Position numbers and translations under genes: made by a program. From assembly GCA_029582165.1 (NCBI GenBank), contig CM055891.1:32404832-32468831 (forward strand): DNA of 64,000 bases, written 5' to 3'. Source of the DNA: Portulaca oleracea. Its lineage: Eukaryota; Streptophyta; Magnoliopsida; Caryophyllales; Portulacaceae. The notes beneath the pieces are model-generated. The model was given only the letters and a program-made list of their open reading frames with translations, was not told the origin of the DNA and searched no databases. Positions 35,387-47,872 of this stretch are shown here, piece after piece. Within the stretch, counting starts at the first letter, position 1. Every line of letters starts with the position of its first letter.

Positions 35387-38300
35387 TCAAGCCAAATACC
35401 TGAACAGCTGAGGATTCGCCTTGTCTCTTTCGATGTAGTCCCGTGTTATCAAGTCCTCAATCCTCTTCTTGATTGCCTTGATATCGGGCTGCAACCACAC
35501 CACAACAAAATGTTAAAAAGACTTAAAAGGAGTATAAATATGACATTATTCTTTGACAGTAATTCTTGTGTAAGATCGTCTCACCATAAATTTATCGTAA
35601 GACGTATAACATTATGATAACTATTTATGAATACAGGGATGACTAATAAGTTATTTTGGTTGACTCTAATAAAAGTCACCTTTTAATAAATTATTCGTCA
35701 CCTTCTTTGATTTTCATTCAGGCATATGGGTGGAAAATTATAAATCACACCACATGCTACACACATACATATAGCCACATTATAAATCATAGTCCTACCT
35801 GGGGCTTGTGAAAGAGCCAAGGGCGAACTATAGGGACGCTCAGTTAAGCTCATTTAGGCATTTGGGAGGAAGATGTCCTTCCAATCCATTATAGAAGCCC
35901 AGAATTTAATGTTAGAGTACAAAATATGATATTATTCTTTGATTTTCATTTTTCATGCTAAGTTTAATAGAAGCCCAGAATTTTATTTTTAACAAAATGC
36001 CCCCAAGTCCAACAACCTAGTATCAACAAAATGTTACTTCCCCGGTTTTATGTATTCAATATAAAATCTGGAATATAACTTGATTTTAGATTTGAATTTG
36101 GAAAATTATAAAGAAAAAATATGCTCCATACATCACAGAAGAGCAAGGCAAGCCCGAGCTTGGCTGGCTCGGCTCATTTAAACCCTAGTTCTCCCATATG
36201 AGCTTATGGAGTCTTTGATAGCCTATTCCATATTATAGGTTATTCTAGGGTTTCTTTTCGAGCCAATTCCACCACAGCCTCAGGTACGTGTGCATTTTGA
36301 CATGGGTGACCCATAGAAGCAAAATACAGGCCTAAGAGCAGATGACCACAATACAAACATCCTTCACAATAGCGCCACATAATGCAAACATGACATGCCC
36401 CGCCTATCCAAAAAGTTCCTCTTAGTCACACACTCATACTCTTCCCTCATCCTACAGAAAACCATCTGAAGTACTGAACATTAATAGAACCCTTGGTTCA
36501 ATCACTGCTACATTATACTTACGATCAACTCTTAAGTGCTCACCTGAATCCTCAAACAACCCCCAAGCCTCGTCAAAGAGAGAAGTCTAAAAACAATTTA
36601 TGCACTTGATACTGCATTTTAAATTATCATATTCCACTTTTGAGCTAACTCCTCGGTACTACTAGGTACTTAGTAACCAACTCTTGAAGTTATCATACAA
36701 CTGAGCTAGAAGGCGTTATATTTAATTTGTCTACGCTGACAACGAAACCCACAATGAGATAGATGACACATGCTGGTTCGATTCTAATTTTTCCTAGATA
36801 AGGTTTCCATACGCTTCAAGGGATCATTTCAGAACTCTCATGGTATGCATGAAAGTGAAGGGTCAAATTTAATACAAACCATCATTATTAAAATCTCAAT
36901 CATGATCTACGATCCTACGATTTTATGATCCAAAATCCTCGATGTGATTCTACTATCTACATTCCGATCCCCGATCCTACGTGGGTTAATTCCGATCCTA
37001 ACTACCACATTGATTCGAGTTAGGATCCCGATTCTAACAACCTTGCTACAAACACAAAGTCACATATGTCCCAAGGAATTGTCCTAATAAGAAATGCCAG
37101 CCCTATATGTTAAATCACCAAACGACGAAAAAGCGACATGCAGATCACTGATTTTGCTAAAGAAAAGCATCTGCAGTACTGCATACCCAGCAGCTCTAAG
37201 GGAACCAATCATGAGCTAACTGCATTAAAATAGGACATGCATACCTTGAACATGCGGCTTAGTTGCTCAAGACATTCTGTGATCAATTGTTGATAACCCA
37301 GCACCTTCCTACTCTTCATTATGCGAACGATTGAAGCATCAATAGCATATCGTCTATCTTTATCAACATCCTCAACAACCTTTTTCCTTTCGTCCATCGG
37401 GGGAAGTGGAATCTGGTTTTTACGGACAAAAGGGAATTAGAGAGATATAGAGATTCTTTATAAAAAATTAAAAAAAAAGTAAAACAACCTGCTCTGTGCA
37501 CAGGGGAGGGGGGGTGTTAAATTTGTAGAGCTATACATACCCTTATCCTTCTCATCCTGTCAGTAAAGCTGGAGTTGAACGAAAAGTAATCAGATGGGGA
37601 CACCGTTCTTGAGCTTGGTTCCTTGATGAGAATCTTATACTTGGCACAGGATAAGGACTGAAGTACTCTAACCAAGTCTTCGTCAGCCAAATTTAGTTGA
37701 GTAGCAATTTCTGAGTAACTCATTCTATCCGACGTGTTAAAGAGCATAAGTGCAGCAGCCTACAGCGCAACACGTTCAGATATCAAAAGATCAATGCATT
37801 CAGCCATTCAGAGGCCAGATGAAGCATTCTCATCCATAATATTACCTGATAGGTTCCAACAACCAATTCAATAGTTTTCTGTCCAAACTTGCCATTAATG
37901 TTGCAGCTCCCCAATGAGTAAACCCATGTAAGCTTCCTGTGCTTTGTTTTTGTTTGATAGAATTGCTTGAAAACTTCCACACACCTAACCTGTAGGGGGG
38001 GGGGGAGAAAAATCTTTTTTATGTACCTCTAGCCGAAACCTCAAACACAAATAATACAAGGACCTGAATGACATTGAAGACGGCAAAAACTAATAAAACA
38101 AACAACCCAATCAAATAGCGAAGAAACTAAACGTACCATCTCATCAGGAAGGTTAAGATCAGAAGATTTGTAACTTGGCCAGAACCCAGTAGTTAGAACA
38201 GTCACAGTCAAATCAAGTCCAGGACTAATGTCCGGATTTTGCGCAAGGTACTCTTCGAAATTAGTCTGATTCTCCCTCGCCAACGTCAAGTCTGTCACCT

Positions 38301-40258
38301 GAAAACCAGAAACCATAGGTGTTGGTAAATGATAGACCACAGTGACAAATCCACCAATTAATCATCCCAAATGCAACACATAAAACAATAGAAATGGCTC
38401 CTACCATCCCTTCCATCTTTGATGTGAACTGTCCACCGCATTGTTGCTTCAATTTTGTTAGGATACTCCTTTCATGGTCATCATTTGCACTCTTGTCAAA
38501 CAGTAGACGGCGCGACAGCTTCTTTCTATTTGCAAACAAAGAACCAAACTTTAGTAAATTTTCATCAAGACAATAGCTTGTACCAAAATATTAAGGGAGA
38601 AGAACAAAACTAACCTATAAAATTCAGCAAACAGATCCTTATCACTCACGTATGCGAGCAGCTTAACCACCTGCAAAAGACATAATAAACATATAGTGGT
38701 CAACATTCAGCCTCAGGAAACCTAAATCTCAATGACTGGAAGCTATCCATCCCACCTTCTCAAGTGAATCCTCAATGGCTTCATCACTTAGTCTTTCACT
38801 GCCACCTTTCTTGAGAATATTGTCACAAAATGTTGCCAGTAGTTCAGCACTTGAACTGCCCGCAACCCCCTTGTTCAAAAAGACCTCAAAAGCTTCTTTC
38901 AAAGCCTGCATAATAGCGCCCGAAATGAGTCGGCAAAATAACAGGACATAGTAATACAGCTTTCACATAATTAAGAAGAAACAAACCTTGTGAAAAATTG
39001 TATGGCTGTTAAAGCAGTCAGTCACATAAGCCATAAACTTGTCATGAAGCTCTATCACTTTCCTGACAAATATCTGACAAGGAAGAAACAGGTTAGCAAA
39101 ATCAAAACATTTATTCCATAATAATTCAAATCCAAAGCAGCAAGCTAAATGGCCTTACCTGTTCATGTGAGCCTCCAGTATTTTCAGCCTGTGAGGAAAG
39201 TTGTGTTAGCAATGTAACAGAAGAACTAAATAATAAATACGTTCCCTTCTAGAAAATACGCATACCTACTCCAGAAGAACACCTGGAGAATAAGCATTAG
39301 TCGATAGAATTTACAACCCTAGTACATCTGCACTCCCTTCCCTAGGAAAATAGTCAGGATGTTTTCTAGCCATATCCAGTTTCTTACATCAGATTTAGAT
39401 AAAATTTCAGCCCTAAGTAGCCTTTCGTACAATAAACACAAAAGTTTGAAGAATTCAGAATATATGCGCAAAAGATTTACTTTTTTTCATTTTTAGAGAG
39501 CACAACAATCTGGTCCAACACAAAATACAACTAGCTAGGGCCTAGAAACTTAAAATGTTAGATGTTGTAACTTTCACGGCACTGACTGCGAAGGATTTAG
39601 ACAAGAGTGGAATGCAAATAAACAACAAAATTATTACCAGGATTATCTATTTTTTTTGAGAATGGACACGTCTATTTTCAATGATTACAGAAAGAACTAT
39701 ACCTTGCTCATGGCAGCATCTTCTGCCTGCTGGACCAATGCTGTTCCCTCATCAGTGATATGCTGCAGCAAAAAGACACATCAGATATCATCAGAGACAG
39801 ATGAAGCGAGATATAAATTTTTTTGGCTGTGACAAGGAAGAGGACAAGTATACCTGCTTAAAGATGTTACCAATAGGTTCCAATCCCTTGGTGACCTTAC
39901 TGTAAAGCCTGTACATCCTTGAAAGATCTTCCACCTAATATCATTTACGATGGGGAAATGTTCACATACGAGATAAGAAAGAGCAGAAGTTTTATAGTCA
40001 ATCTTATCATAACATGTATCCTCAAATTAATTTCTTTTTGCTAACCTAAATTTCCAGGCCATTTGCAGAGTGGAATTAGTGGGTGGAATTTTCAAAATGC
40101 AAATGGGAGTTTATTTCATTGATTGTTTAGAACCTGATGTTAAAAGTCAATTGAATAGAACCATTGTTTTCTTATTATTTCACCTATGCCCAGTTCTACT
40201 TCATTGGAAATTCAGGACTCCAATTCTCATTCCCTAATACCTTGTATATTCTGATTAT

Positions 40259-40289
<31 letters not shown>

Positions 40290-42584
40290 TGCACTATAAA
40301 GCATGGGAATTCAAGAACCTCGCCCATATTCTCAATCCCATATACAAACTCCCACCCCTACCAAAGCACCATTCAAATGTCATGAACAGCTGTAGATGCC
40401 TTACTTGATTGATGTCAGCTTATCAGGCAAAACTAAGAAAGATTATTAAGGGACAAGGGGAGCACATAATAAAAGGTTATAGATGCAAATAATACCTTGT
40501 CATCTTTCAGCAAAGCACGGCAACCGGAATTCTCCTTCTCCAGCAACTGGTTTTCGTAAACCAACAGCAACTCGTTTTGCACTTTCTGTGCATCAGAAGA
40601 TCCAGTCAGGCCATAATAAATAATGTAGGGAAACCCCTCAAACAACAGATGACTAGTAATGTTGAAAAAGAACTAAATTACTGGGAGAATGCAAATACTG
40701 CTGGCATAAAGACCACAACTAACCTCCAGAAGCTTCTGCTCACTGCTTGAATGCAAGTAATGAGCCACTCTATCCTTCTCCTTTCTCAAACATTCCTCAG
40801 ACTGTATAGCAAAAAGCACATGTCAATGTATAATACATATGATAAAGGTTCACAAATGAGCAAATTCATAATTTAGGGGATTAAATTTCCAAAACCTAAC
40901 CTTTAACATGTATTCCGGACATGAATCCTCCAAAATCCAGCTTGAGGCCTTCCGAGAATAGTAGGCAGCAGTATCATCCAGCATATGAGTTTCAAAGTCT
41001 TTTTCGTAATAATCCATTTGGCCCATCCCAATTTCAACATATATGTCAAGCACATTCTTCAACAATGCTCTGTCAATCTGGCCACCCTCTCTTTCCACGT
41101 CAATCTGTTTAAAAGACCAAAAGTCAACAATGTCTCCAATAACTGAAATAACCACAAACATGGTGCAAGCAATAACTTACCAAAGCTATCACAGCATCTT
41201 TGGCTTTACCAGATATCTCTTGATAAACCTAATAAACAAGAAGTCATCAATTGTTAATGGAGGCCTTCGCAGATATCAAAATGGAAAATTACCTACACCA
41301 CTGGAAAATAATTTACATCATGCAATAAGAACATGATGTAGCAGGTTACAGAGCAAAGAAAATGATTTGAGTGAAAGATATTTTCATACAGTAGCCAAAA
41401 TATTATATTAGATATGTCGCTTACCAAATCACGGAAGCAAGTAAGTCCAACTTCGTTCAACGAAGGAAGTGATCTTCGAGCAATAAAGTATCGATCAAGA
41501 TAATGGAAGAAACGAGACAACCATCTGACCATCACTTTATGATTTGACCATCTCTTCACAAGTTCCCTCAACATAAATTCATCATGTTTCTCTCTTAATG
41601 ATGGCAACACCTGATTCGAAGTACATGGAAGACAGATTTTTTTTTTTTAAAAAAAAAAAAGAGCACAAAAATAAGCATCCTGAAATCTAAGAAACATAAA
41701 GCCCGCAGATCAACACACTGAACACACACTATTCCCTAGTAATAAGCAGAGCCAACTTCAACCAAGAAAAACAAATCACCAGTTGTGAAGAATCCTCCAT
41801 GGAAGATTTGGAAGCAACCATAGCAACCTTAAATCAGGTAGACTGACTAATAACATATCCAGTTACACAGAAATAAGCATTTCCAATCAGAGTAACCTAA
41901 TGTCCGAACTAGCGGCACGGAAAATATACCTGATAATGCAGCTAGCTTATAAAAATTACTACCGGTCACAACCAAGAAGATTGCTCACGGAATAACATAT
42001 TAAACTAGGAGAGTGTCGGACAATATATTCACAAAAGTACAGAATTAAAATAAAGCTCTCTCATGATCGCGACATTAAAAGGATCCACAGTTCACCAACA
42101 CATTATGGGGGTTCAAGAAACATCCGATTCCCGACAGTCTAAGAGCAAAACACACAAATTCGTTCCCTCCCATATCACCATTCTACCCAGCATGATCGTG
42201 AATCTGAGCGATATACAAGAAAACTAAGGCTGGATAGTGTACCAACAGGAAAAAGCAATGCTCACCGTTGAGTTGATATAATCTACAAAAGCCTGTTTGT
42301 AATTATCATACAGCTGTTGAGAATAATCGTGTGGAGGTTTCTGTGTACACATGTTGTATATTGTTCTGAAACACAAAGACAATACTCGTCATTACCAATG
42401 AGGACATTGAAAATCGTAACAATATTCACATACTGAAACGAGGCAGTTACGTGTAAAGCATCATATAGTCTTCTGAGTTGAATGGTGGCTCCGGCCATCC
42501 CTCGAGAATCCTCTTCAACTTTGTAATTCCCTTCTCCATAAACTCCCATCCTTGCTCCAGCTCGATAACCTTGCGGTCATTCAT
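35387..42584 (-). CDS. CUL1: CULLIN1, scaffold of SCF ubiquitin ligases, complete, 19 coding exons
   Basis: Exons (complement): 42451-42584, 42266-42365, 41425-41610, 41181-41228, 40901-41104, 40724-40801, 40496-40585, 39854-39934, 39703-39762, 39159-39188, 38987-39073, 38756-38905, 38615-38670, 38405-38525, 38137-38298, 37846-37989, 37541-37759, 37245-37412, 35387-35488. All junctions are GT-AG and the phases close to 739 residues, against 738 in Arabidopsis CUL1. CUL1 joins SKP1-F-box modules to RBX1 and an E2. The N-terminal cullin repeats include [18 protein letters not shown]. The cullin-homology region includes [16 protein letters not shown] and [14 protein letters not shown]. The Nedd8 acceptor is Lys683 in [12 protein letters not shown], and the end is LFRYLA. 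The ATG at 42584 gives the canonical N-terminus ([20 protein letters not shown]). A leader intron (42588-43143) lies in the 5' UTR. No disabling change was found. Intron 18 is 1.76 kb and carries a MITE. Confidence 0.96.
36886..37045. mobile_element. 160-bp MITE, GTTRTTAAAATC family (CUL1 intron 18)
   Basis: It begins ATTATTAAAATCTCAATCAT and ends with inverted GATCCCGATTCTAACAACCT. The ordered words CGATCCTACGATTTTAT and ATTCCGATCC are shared with 31440-31604. Confidence 0.7.
40259..40290. repeat. CA dinucleotide microsatellite in CUL1 intron 7
   Basis: About 14 CA units. It lies between exons 7 and 8 and is likely polymorphic. Confidence 0.9.
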
Positions 42585-42587
42585 TTT

Positions 42588-43230
42588 CTGTACCTAATCT
42601 ATCAGCCTAACAGCTACACAAAACAAAGCCAGAAACAAATTAAGTCCAAAACCAAACCACATCAAGAACAATCCACAAATCCAGCACAAAAATCCCCTTT
42701 TTCACACAATTTCACATCCTATCACAGAAAATTGGATCACAATTCACAAGCCAGCCAGATGAGGAACAAATACAACACGAGCAGATCAACCAATCCTTTC
42801 CAACCAATAGATCATCAAATACTACTCAATAAACTCTACACAACCGAATAATTCGCAACCAATTCAAAATCAATCGAAACACACACAAAACAAAAACCCT
42901 AATCGTCATCTATCCAGCTCGATTTTCAGCAAGCTCAACTTAAATCCCAAAATAACACCTAAACCCTAACCCTAACCCCAACCCTAACCCTAACCCTACC
43001 CCCCGAAAACTGCAATCAAAACAAACCATCATTGATCATTACTAGCATCACATCCATCCACAATCACAAACCCCCTAAAATCACGAACAAAATCAACAAA
43101 CATACACCTGAAACAACGATTGGAGAAATTCGAAAAGACTGACCTGAAATCGATGCAGAAAAAATCGAAGAAATGAGATCGAAGGAACCCTAGGAAAATC
43201 GATTGGAGAAGAGAGGATTGCTTAGTTTGG
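42588..43230 (-). other. CUL1 5' UTR exon and leader intron
   Basis: Donor CAG|GTCAG at 43143 and acceptor TACAG just before the coding exon define a 556-bp leader intron. The non-coding exon runs from 43144 to roughly 43230. No TATA box is evident upstream, as is common for housekeeping genes. Confidence 0.6.
42962..43003. repeat. Telomere-like CCCTAA hexamer array in the CUL1 leader intron
   Basis: About six tandem AACCCT units with minor changes. The spacing is six bases, unlike the seven-base CCCTAAA telomere unit of most plants. Single telo-boxes are common near plant translation-machinery genes; an array is less so. Confidence 0.75.
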
Positions 43231-43299
43231 TATGATAGTGGGGCTTGGAGAGGGGGAAAGGTCCGAAAGGATGGCAGGAGAAAAAAAAAATTAAGGAAC

Positions 43300-43590
43300 A
43301 TACACCGCGTTTGTCAAGGGATATTTAGTTATTTTACTCAATTCACCCAGTCCTAGTAGACCTTGATTTTCCTTCTTTTTGGACCAAAATTGCACTGTAG
43401 TGGTAATACAGTGATTTTATTTAATTTCTTTCTTTCTATTTTGATGAAAGTAGCAATACAGTATTTACCAAATAGGTAAGTGGGAATCTTTAAAAGTTTC
43501 CTGGTGGGAGGGCAGGGAGGCTACCAATTTATAGTTATTTATTTTTATATGCTAGTTTTTTTCTTAGATGAATATTATTAATCAAATTTG
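43300..43590. other. Intergenic DNA upstream of CUL1
   Basis: Probable CUL1 promoter and spacer. No TATA box or other site could be fixed. Confidence 0.35.
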
Positions 43591-43594
43591 GTGA

Positions 43595-43815
43595 CTGGCG
43601 AAATTTAGACAAGAAATTTATGTCTAAACTCGGCTTTTATTCGGATCGGACAATTCGGATATAGTTACATTTATACTGTAATCAGGTTCGGACAATAGAA
43701 AAAATATAAATATTATGTCGGAATATTCGGTCAATTTGGTTAATATCAAAATTCAAACAAAAAAACTATGAACGGATTCGATTTTTTTTAAGTTAGAAAA
43801 TTTTTTTGCCAATTC
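43595..43815. mobile_element. MITE of the GTCCGAATTGTCCGAC family, inverted copy
   Basis: Ordered words CTGGCGAAATTTAGACAAG, TCGGATCGGACAATTCGGAT, GGTTCGGACAATAGAAAAA and TTTTTTTGCCAATTCTATC match the reverse complement of 57824-58088. Confidence 0.6.
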
Positions 43816-43881
43816 TATCAAAAAATAGTTTGTCCATTGAAACATTTTGTGTGTGTCTCTACTTATACATGTTCTATCCAA

Positions 43882-44046
43882 GGTTGTTAAAATCGGGATC
43901 CTAAGTCGAAACTATGGGAAATTATGATCGAAAATTAGCCCATGTAGGATCGTAGATCGTGTGTAAATAGTAGAATCGTATCGAGGATTTTGAACCATAA
44001 AATCGTAAGATCATAAATCATGATCAGGATTTTAATAACTATGGTT
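43882..44046. mobile_element. 165-bp MITE, GTTRTTAAAATC family
   Basis: It starts AAGGTTGTTAAAATCGGGATC and ends with inverted GGATTTTAATAACTATGG, giving terminal repeats CCAWRGTTRTTAAAATC. Opposite in orientation to the copies at 31440 and 36886. Confidence 0.7.
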
Positions 44047-44049
44047 CTA

Positions 44050-45700
44050 TCCTGTTTGACTTAACTCGTGGTAAATCATAAGCTACTTTATCTCATTGCT
44101 CATAATAAGAGACCAAACATAAAACCTAAAGCTATATCTTTGATTAATCGTATCATCTATAATCAACTAAAACTCATAAAAATTCGAAACAGGTTATTGG
44201 GCATTTTTTATAGGGGATGAGCAGTCTGGCTTGATGATGATTCTTCTGTATCCAAATCTTTTGGGATTTGGAGAGCAGAGCATGTCACTCTTCCTTCAGC
44301 CATCTTTGCATCCATCATGCTCTAACTTTTTTGGTTGTTGTCTTGGCATCACCAAACCTTCATTTTGACATTATTGTCAAAGTTTCTCTTAATAGTATGT
44401 ACATAATGATTCTCTCACACGACTCTAAAAGGGTGTTGCTGTCATATTTGTCTTCGTCTTCTCATTTTCCATTAGTATTATGTGAAGTTAAGCCTTAAAA
44501 AAAAAATACTAAATATTTGGGGATGATGACCGACTGAGTACATATTGGTGTCAGAATAAACTTCAAATATTTATCTTGACATGGACTTTGTGGTTAAGGG
44601 ATTGAGAGAATGAGCTTTTGGTATCTGACACTGAAGACATGTTAAATAAAGTCTATCTTCCACTCATACGTTTTTACTTTTCAATTTCAATGAGATCCCT
44701 CGCTATCAAATCCGCCATTTGTGGAGAGGCTCGGTGGTAGCATACTTTCTTTTTTCTTAACTAGTCAAAGGTTTGTCCAAATTTTAATATGCAACATTTC
44801 TAACCAATCAAAGCAGTCATTATTTGAGTAGACTTTCTGTTACCATAAATTTCCTTAAAGGTGAAGTTTGGTTAGTAACACATATATGGCAAAAGGAAAT
44901 CACTACGTGGGTAGTATTTCACCTTCATAATCCTTCCCATCAGAAAAACATTTACCCTAAAGAGTTTCCATCACTGTTTGGTTAATAGAGCATCATTTGA
45001 AACATTCATTTTTCTAAAGACATTTTTGAGATACAAAAGTCCTCCCAACTCTCCAATGCATATTCTCCTCTCGTCTCCTAAACCCAACCAACCCATAACA
45101 AATAATTAATATATTTATTATCCTAATACGAATTTTGAAGATACTAATTTAGGATGTAAGTATTGTATGTGACACCAAAAATGTATGGCTCCACGCGTCA
45201 AAGTACTTTCCGTACCTTTGTACCTTTATTATACGTGGAACTTTTTACAGCTCAAAAACAAGTAAAAAAATGCTTTACATATAATATTATTAGCACCACG
45301 TTATCTTCGGATGAATTTAACTAAGTAGTGGATGCTAAAAATAATAAAAGTCAAAGTTTAGCTCATCCATAACAAATTTATAAATTTGGATTACTTTCTT
45401 CAATACATGTCATTTTTTAAATAAATTTAATTAGACGGTGAATATTAAAAATAATAAAAGTCAAAGTTCTATTCATAACAAATTTGTAAATTTCAATTGC
45501 TTTTTTCCAAAATCCAGACTCGTTTATATCTCGAGCCCAGCCCAGACTCTACAGGCCTGGAGTGGGCTGTTTGGTTTTCGCCGATGTCCCCCCCCCCCCC
45601 CCCCGGCCCCGGCGCAAAAAAAAGGAATAATCCAAATGAAAAAAAAATAGAAACGTTTATTTGGCGGGCTTTGTAAATTGTGGAACAATCAACCAAGAAT
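44050..45700. other. Intergenic DNA, no gene recognised
   Basis: A 19-bp C homopolymer at about 45586-45604 is followed by GGCCCCGGCG. The other open frames here carry no motif I recognise. Confidence 0.4.
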
Positions 45701-45709
45701 TCGGCGGCA

Positions 45710-45719
45710 TATATAAATA
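45710..45719 (+). promoter_or_regulatory. TATA box of the J-domain pseudogene
   Basis: TATATAAATA lies 84 bp before the ATG at 45803, followed by a pyrimidine-rich leader. A good core promoter match retained in front of a broken gene. Confidence 0.5.
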
Positions 45720-45802
45720 CGGAATCCTTCATCTCCTTTGCTCTGTGTATCCACTCCGTCTTCAGTCTTCATCTATCAATTAATCGAACCCTAAGATTCA
45801 AG

Positions 45803-46467
45803 ATGTGGATGAAGAGAAGATTCGACGACGAGTACCAGATTCTAGGGTAATTAGGCAAAGGGATGAAATTGATCGCCGGCGAGATCAAGAAAGCATACAA
45901 ACGCCGAGCACTGGAATTGCATCCCGATAAACGGCCGGAAAACGACCGAAGACCTCCTCGCCGCCGTCAGCGGTGGCGTTCGAGAAGATCCGGCTGACGA
46001 GTCGAAGAAGAGCAACGATGATCGTGGTGATTTCTCGCATTGTTACTACGATGATTGGAGTTGCATACAAACGGCCGAGCATTGGAGTTGCATCTCGATA
46101 AACGGCCGGAAAACGACCGGAATTCCACCACCGCCGAATTCCAGAGGCTTCAGTCGGCGTACGGAAACCTCCTCGCCGCCGCCGTCAGAGGTAGCGGTCG
46201 AGAAGATCCGGCCGACGAGTTGAAGAAGAGCGACGATGATCGCGATGATTTCTCGCATTGTTATTACGATATGATCGTGGTGATTCAGTTAGTACCTATG
46301 ATTATTATGCTTACGACTGCGATCATGGTGAGTATACGCGATATTATCTGCAACATCGGTCGTACTCCTGCGAGTCGGCGGCGACGAAACGGCGTCGTGT
46401 TGATACGGAGATGAAGGGGACTTGGAAAGCGCAAAATTCAGGTACGTTTCGGTGCCATGACTGTTAA
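45803..46467 (+). pseudogene. DnaJ-like (J-domain) gene, disrupted and internally duplicated
   Basis: From the ATG the frame reads MWMKRRFDDEYQILG, then a stop codon, and continues in frame as EIKKAYKRRALELHPDKRPE. These are helices I-II and the HPD loop of a J domain, which stimulates Hsp70 ATPase. About 170 bp later (46063 on) the region repeats: AYK, ALELHLDKRPENDR (HPD changed to HLD), then EFQRLQSAYGNLLAAAVR, the expected helix III. The first unit lacks about 50 bp covering helix III. A tail rich in Tyr, Asp and Ser follows to about 46440. Frame breaks in unit 1 mean no full protein is possible from the first ATG. A short product from an internal ATG (46055) would lack helix I and the HPD motif. 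Confidence 0.75.
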
Positions 46468-46671
46468 TCTTTTGCAGGATTATGTTAATGCATTTTTTGC
46501 TGAACGAACTAAGTATTGGTGATTGGTGTTTGGTTTTGTTTAGGTTGAGTAAGAGGTTGGAGTGTTGGACCTTACGCTAGCTCGATTCATGCACATGTAT
46601 GATATCTATGCCGGGGTGTTTTGAGGTAATTTGTTTTGTCCATTTTAGTTTATTAGTATATGCTATTATTA

Positions 46672-46870
46672 GGCCTCGTTTTTTTTGCGTTGCGTTTGCG
46701 TTTCGATAAGTTGCGTTTGGTTGCGTTGGATTGCGGTAGGAATTAATAAAAAGGTGAGTAGAGGTGAATAGTAGATTGTGATAAGTTGCATTCTCTTTCA
46801 TTTGCCATGCGTTAGATTTTATTGATTTTGCGTTGCGTTTGGGTGCGTTAACGCATAAAAGAACGGGGCC
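46672..46870. mobile_element. PIF/Harbinger-type MITE, family H (GCGTT variant) with TTA duplication
   Basis: GGCCTCGTTTTTTTTGCG at the left and inverted CGCATAAAAGAACGGGGCC at the right. TTA at 46669-46671 and 46871-46873. The interior is made of GCGTTTGCGTT words. Confidence 0.8.
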
Positions 46871-46964
46871 TTATTTCTTTTAGGAACCAAAAAGTAAATA
46901 ATCAAAGAGCTGTTCTCGTAGAATTAGAATGTTTTGGGGTATACTGTGTTGGAGTTTGTAGATG

Positions 46965-46965
<1 letters not shown>

Positions 46966-47030
<65 letters not shown>
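46966..47030. repeat. ATT trinucleotide microsatellite
   Basis: About 21 uninterrupted ATT units. Confidence 0.95.
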
Positions 47031-47031
<1 letters not shown>

Positions 47032-47700
47032 TTCTTTGGTTTCTCAAGCTGAATACCCTTGCTCATCACATACTCCTTCAATCCCAGAAAATTATCCCAG
47101 TTTGACTAATTAGGCTAACTTTTATAAATTTTGATCGTTAATTTATTAAATTAAATGATGACTTAGTGTATAAAACTCTTATTATATGTGCACAAAATTA
47201 ATGGCCAAAGTGTTGCGTTGAAGGCCGTGTAAAGTCAATCGGGGTAAATATTTGGGATGGACACAGAGTATATTGGTAGTAGCTTCTCAAACTCACAATC
47301 AAATTCTACAGTTTGTTAAGATTCTTGCATGCCATGCACTTATGTTTTTCAGGGTGCAATTGTTATGGATAGAATTGTGATTCCCAAAACTATATAAGTA
47401 TATATTAGACTAGTGAAAAAGGGAAAATACCACTAGACTGAGGATCCTTTAAAATTAGTAGAACAAAACTACTGATTTGCAAAAATGTGTCATATATGTA
47501 TCAAGTGTAATGTGAGATGGGAACTTAACAGGATCAGTCCACTTTAGACCAGTGTATTTATCAGTCAGTGAAGGTCAATACAGTGGGGAAGTTTGTGAGC
47601 TTCTGGATGCCAAGAATGAAATGAATATGAACAACAACATTGCTATTTACTTATTACACATTCTCGGCTTCTATAGGCACTGAAGGAGAAAAAATATAGA
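47031..47700. other. Intergenic DNA 3' of the TROL gene
   Basis: A Stowaway-like half element is suggested near 47060-47275 (CATACTCCTTCAATCCCAG and GGGATGGACACAGAGTA). No gene is seen. Confidence 0.35.
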
Positions 47701-47872
47701 TAGTTTTGATTTGGCTAGACAAAGGGAAAAGGAGATGAAAAACCAAAAATCAGGACTCTTCGAGTTTGTAGCCTAGAAAAGTAAAACAAACAAGTCTGTC
47801 TCGGTCTCCCCTTTGCTTGAATCCCCAGCATGAAACATTCAGCTTTTATTGCTTGTTCATGGCTGTAAATCA

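Noticed and set aside
41181..41228. A suspected frameshift in CUL1 exon 4
   Set aside because: On re-reading, the exon is exactly 48 bp in phase 0 and encodes [16 protein letters not shown] without a shift.
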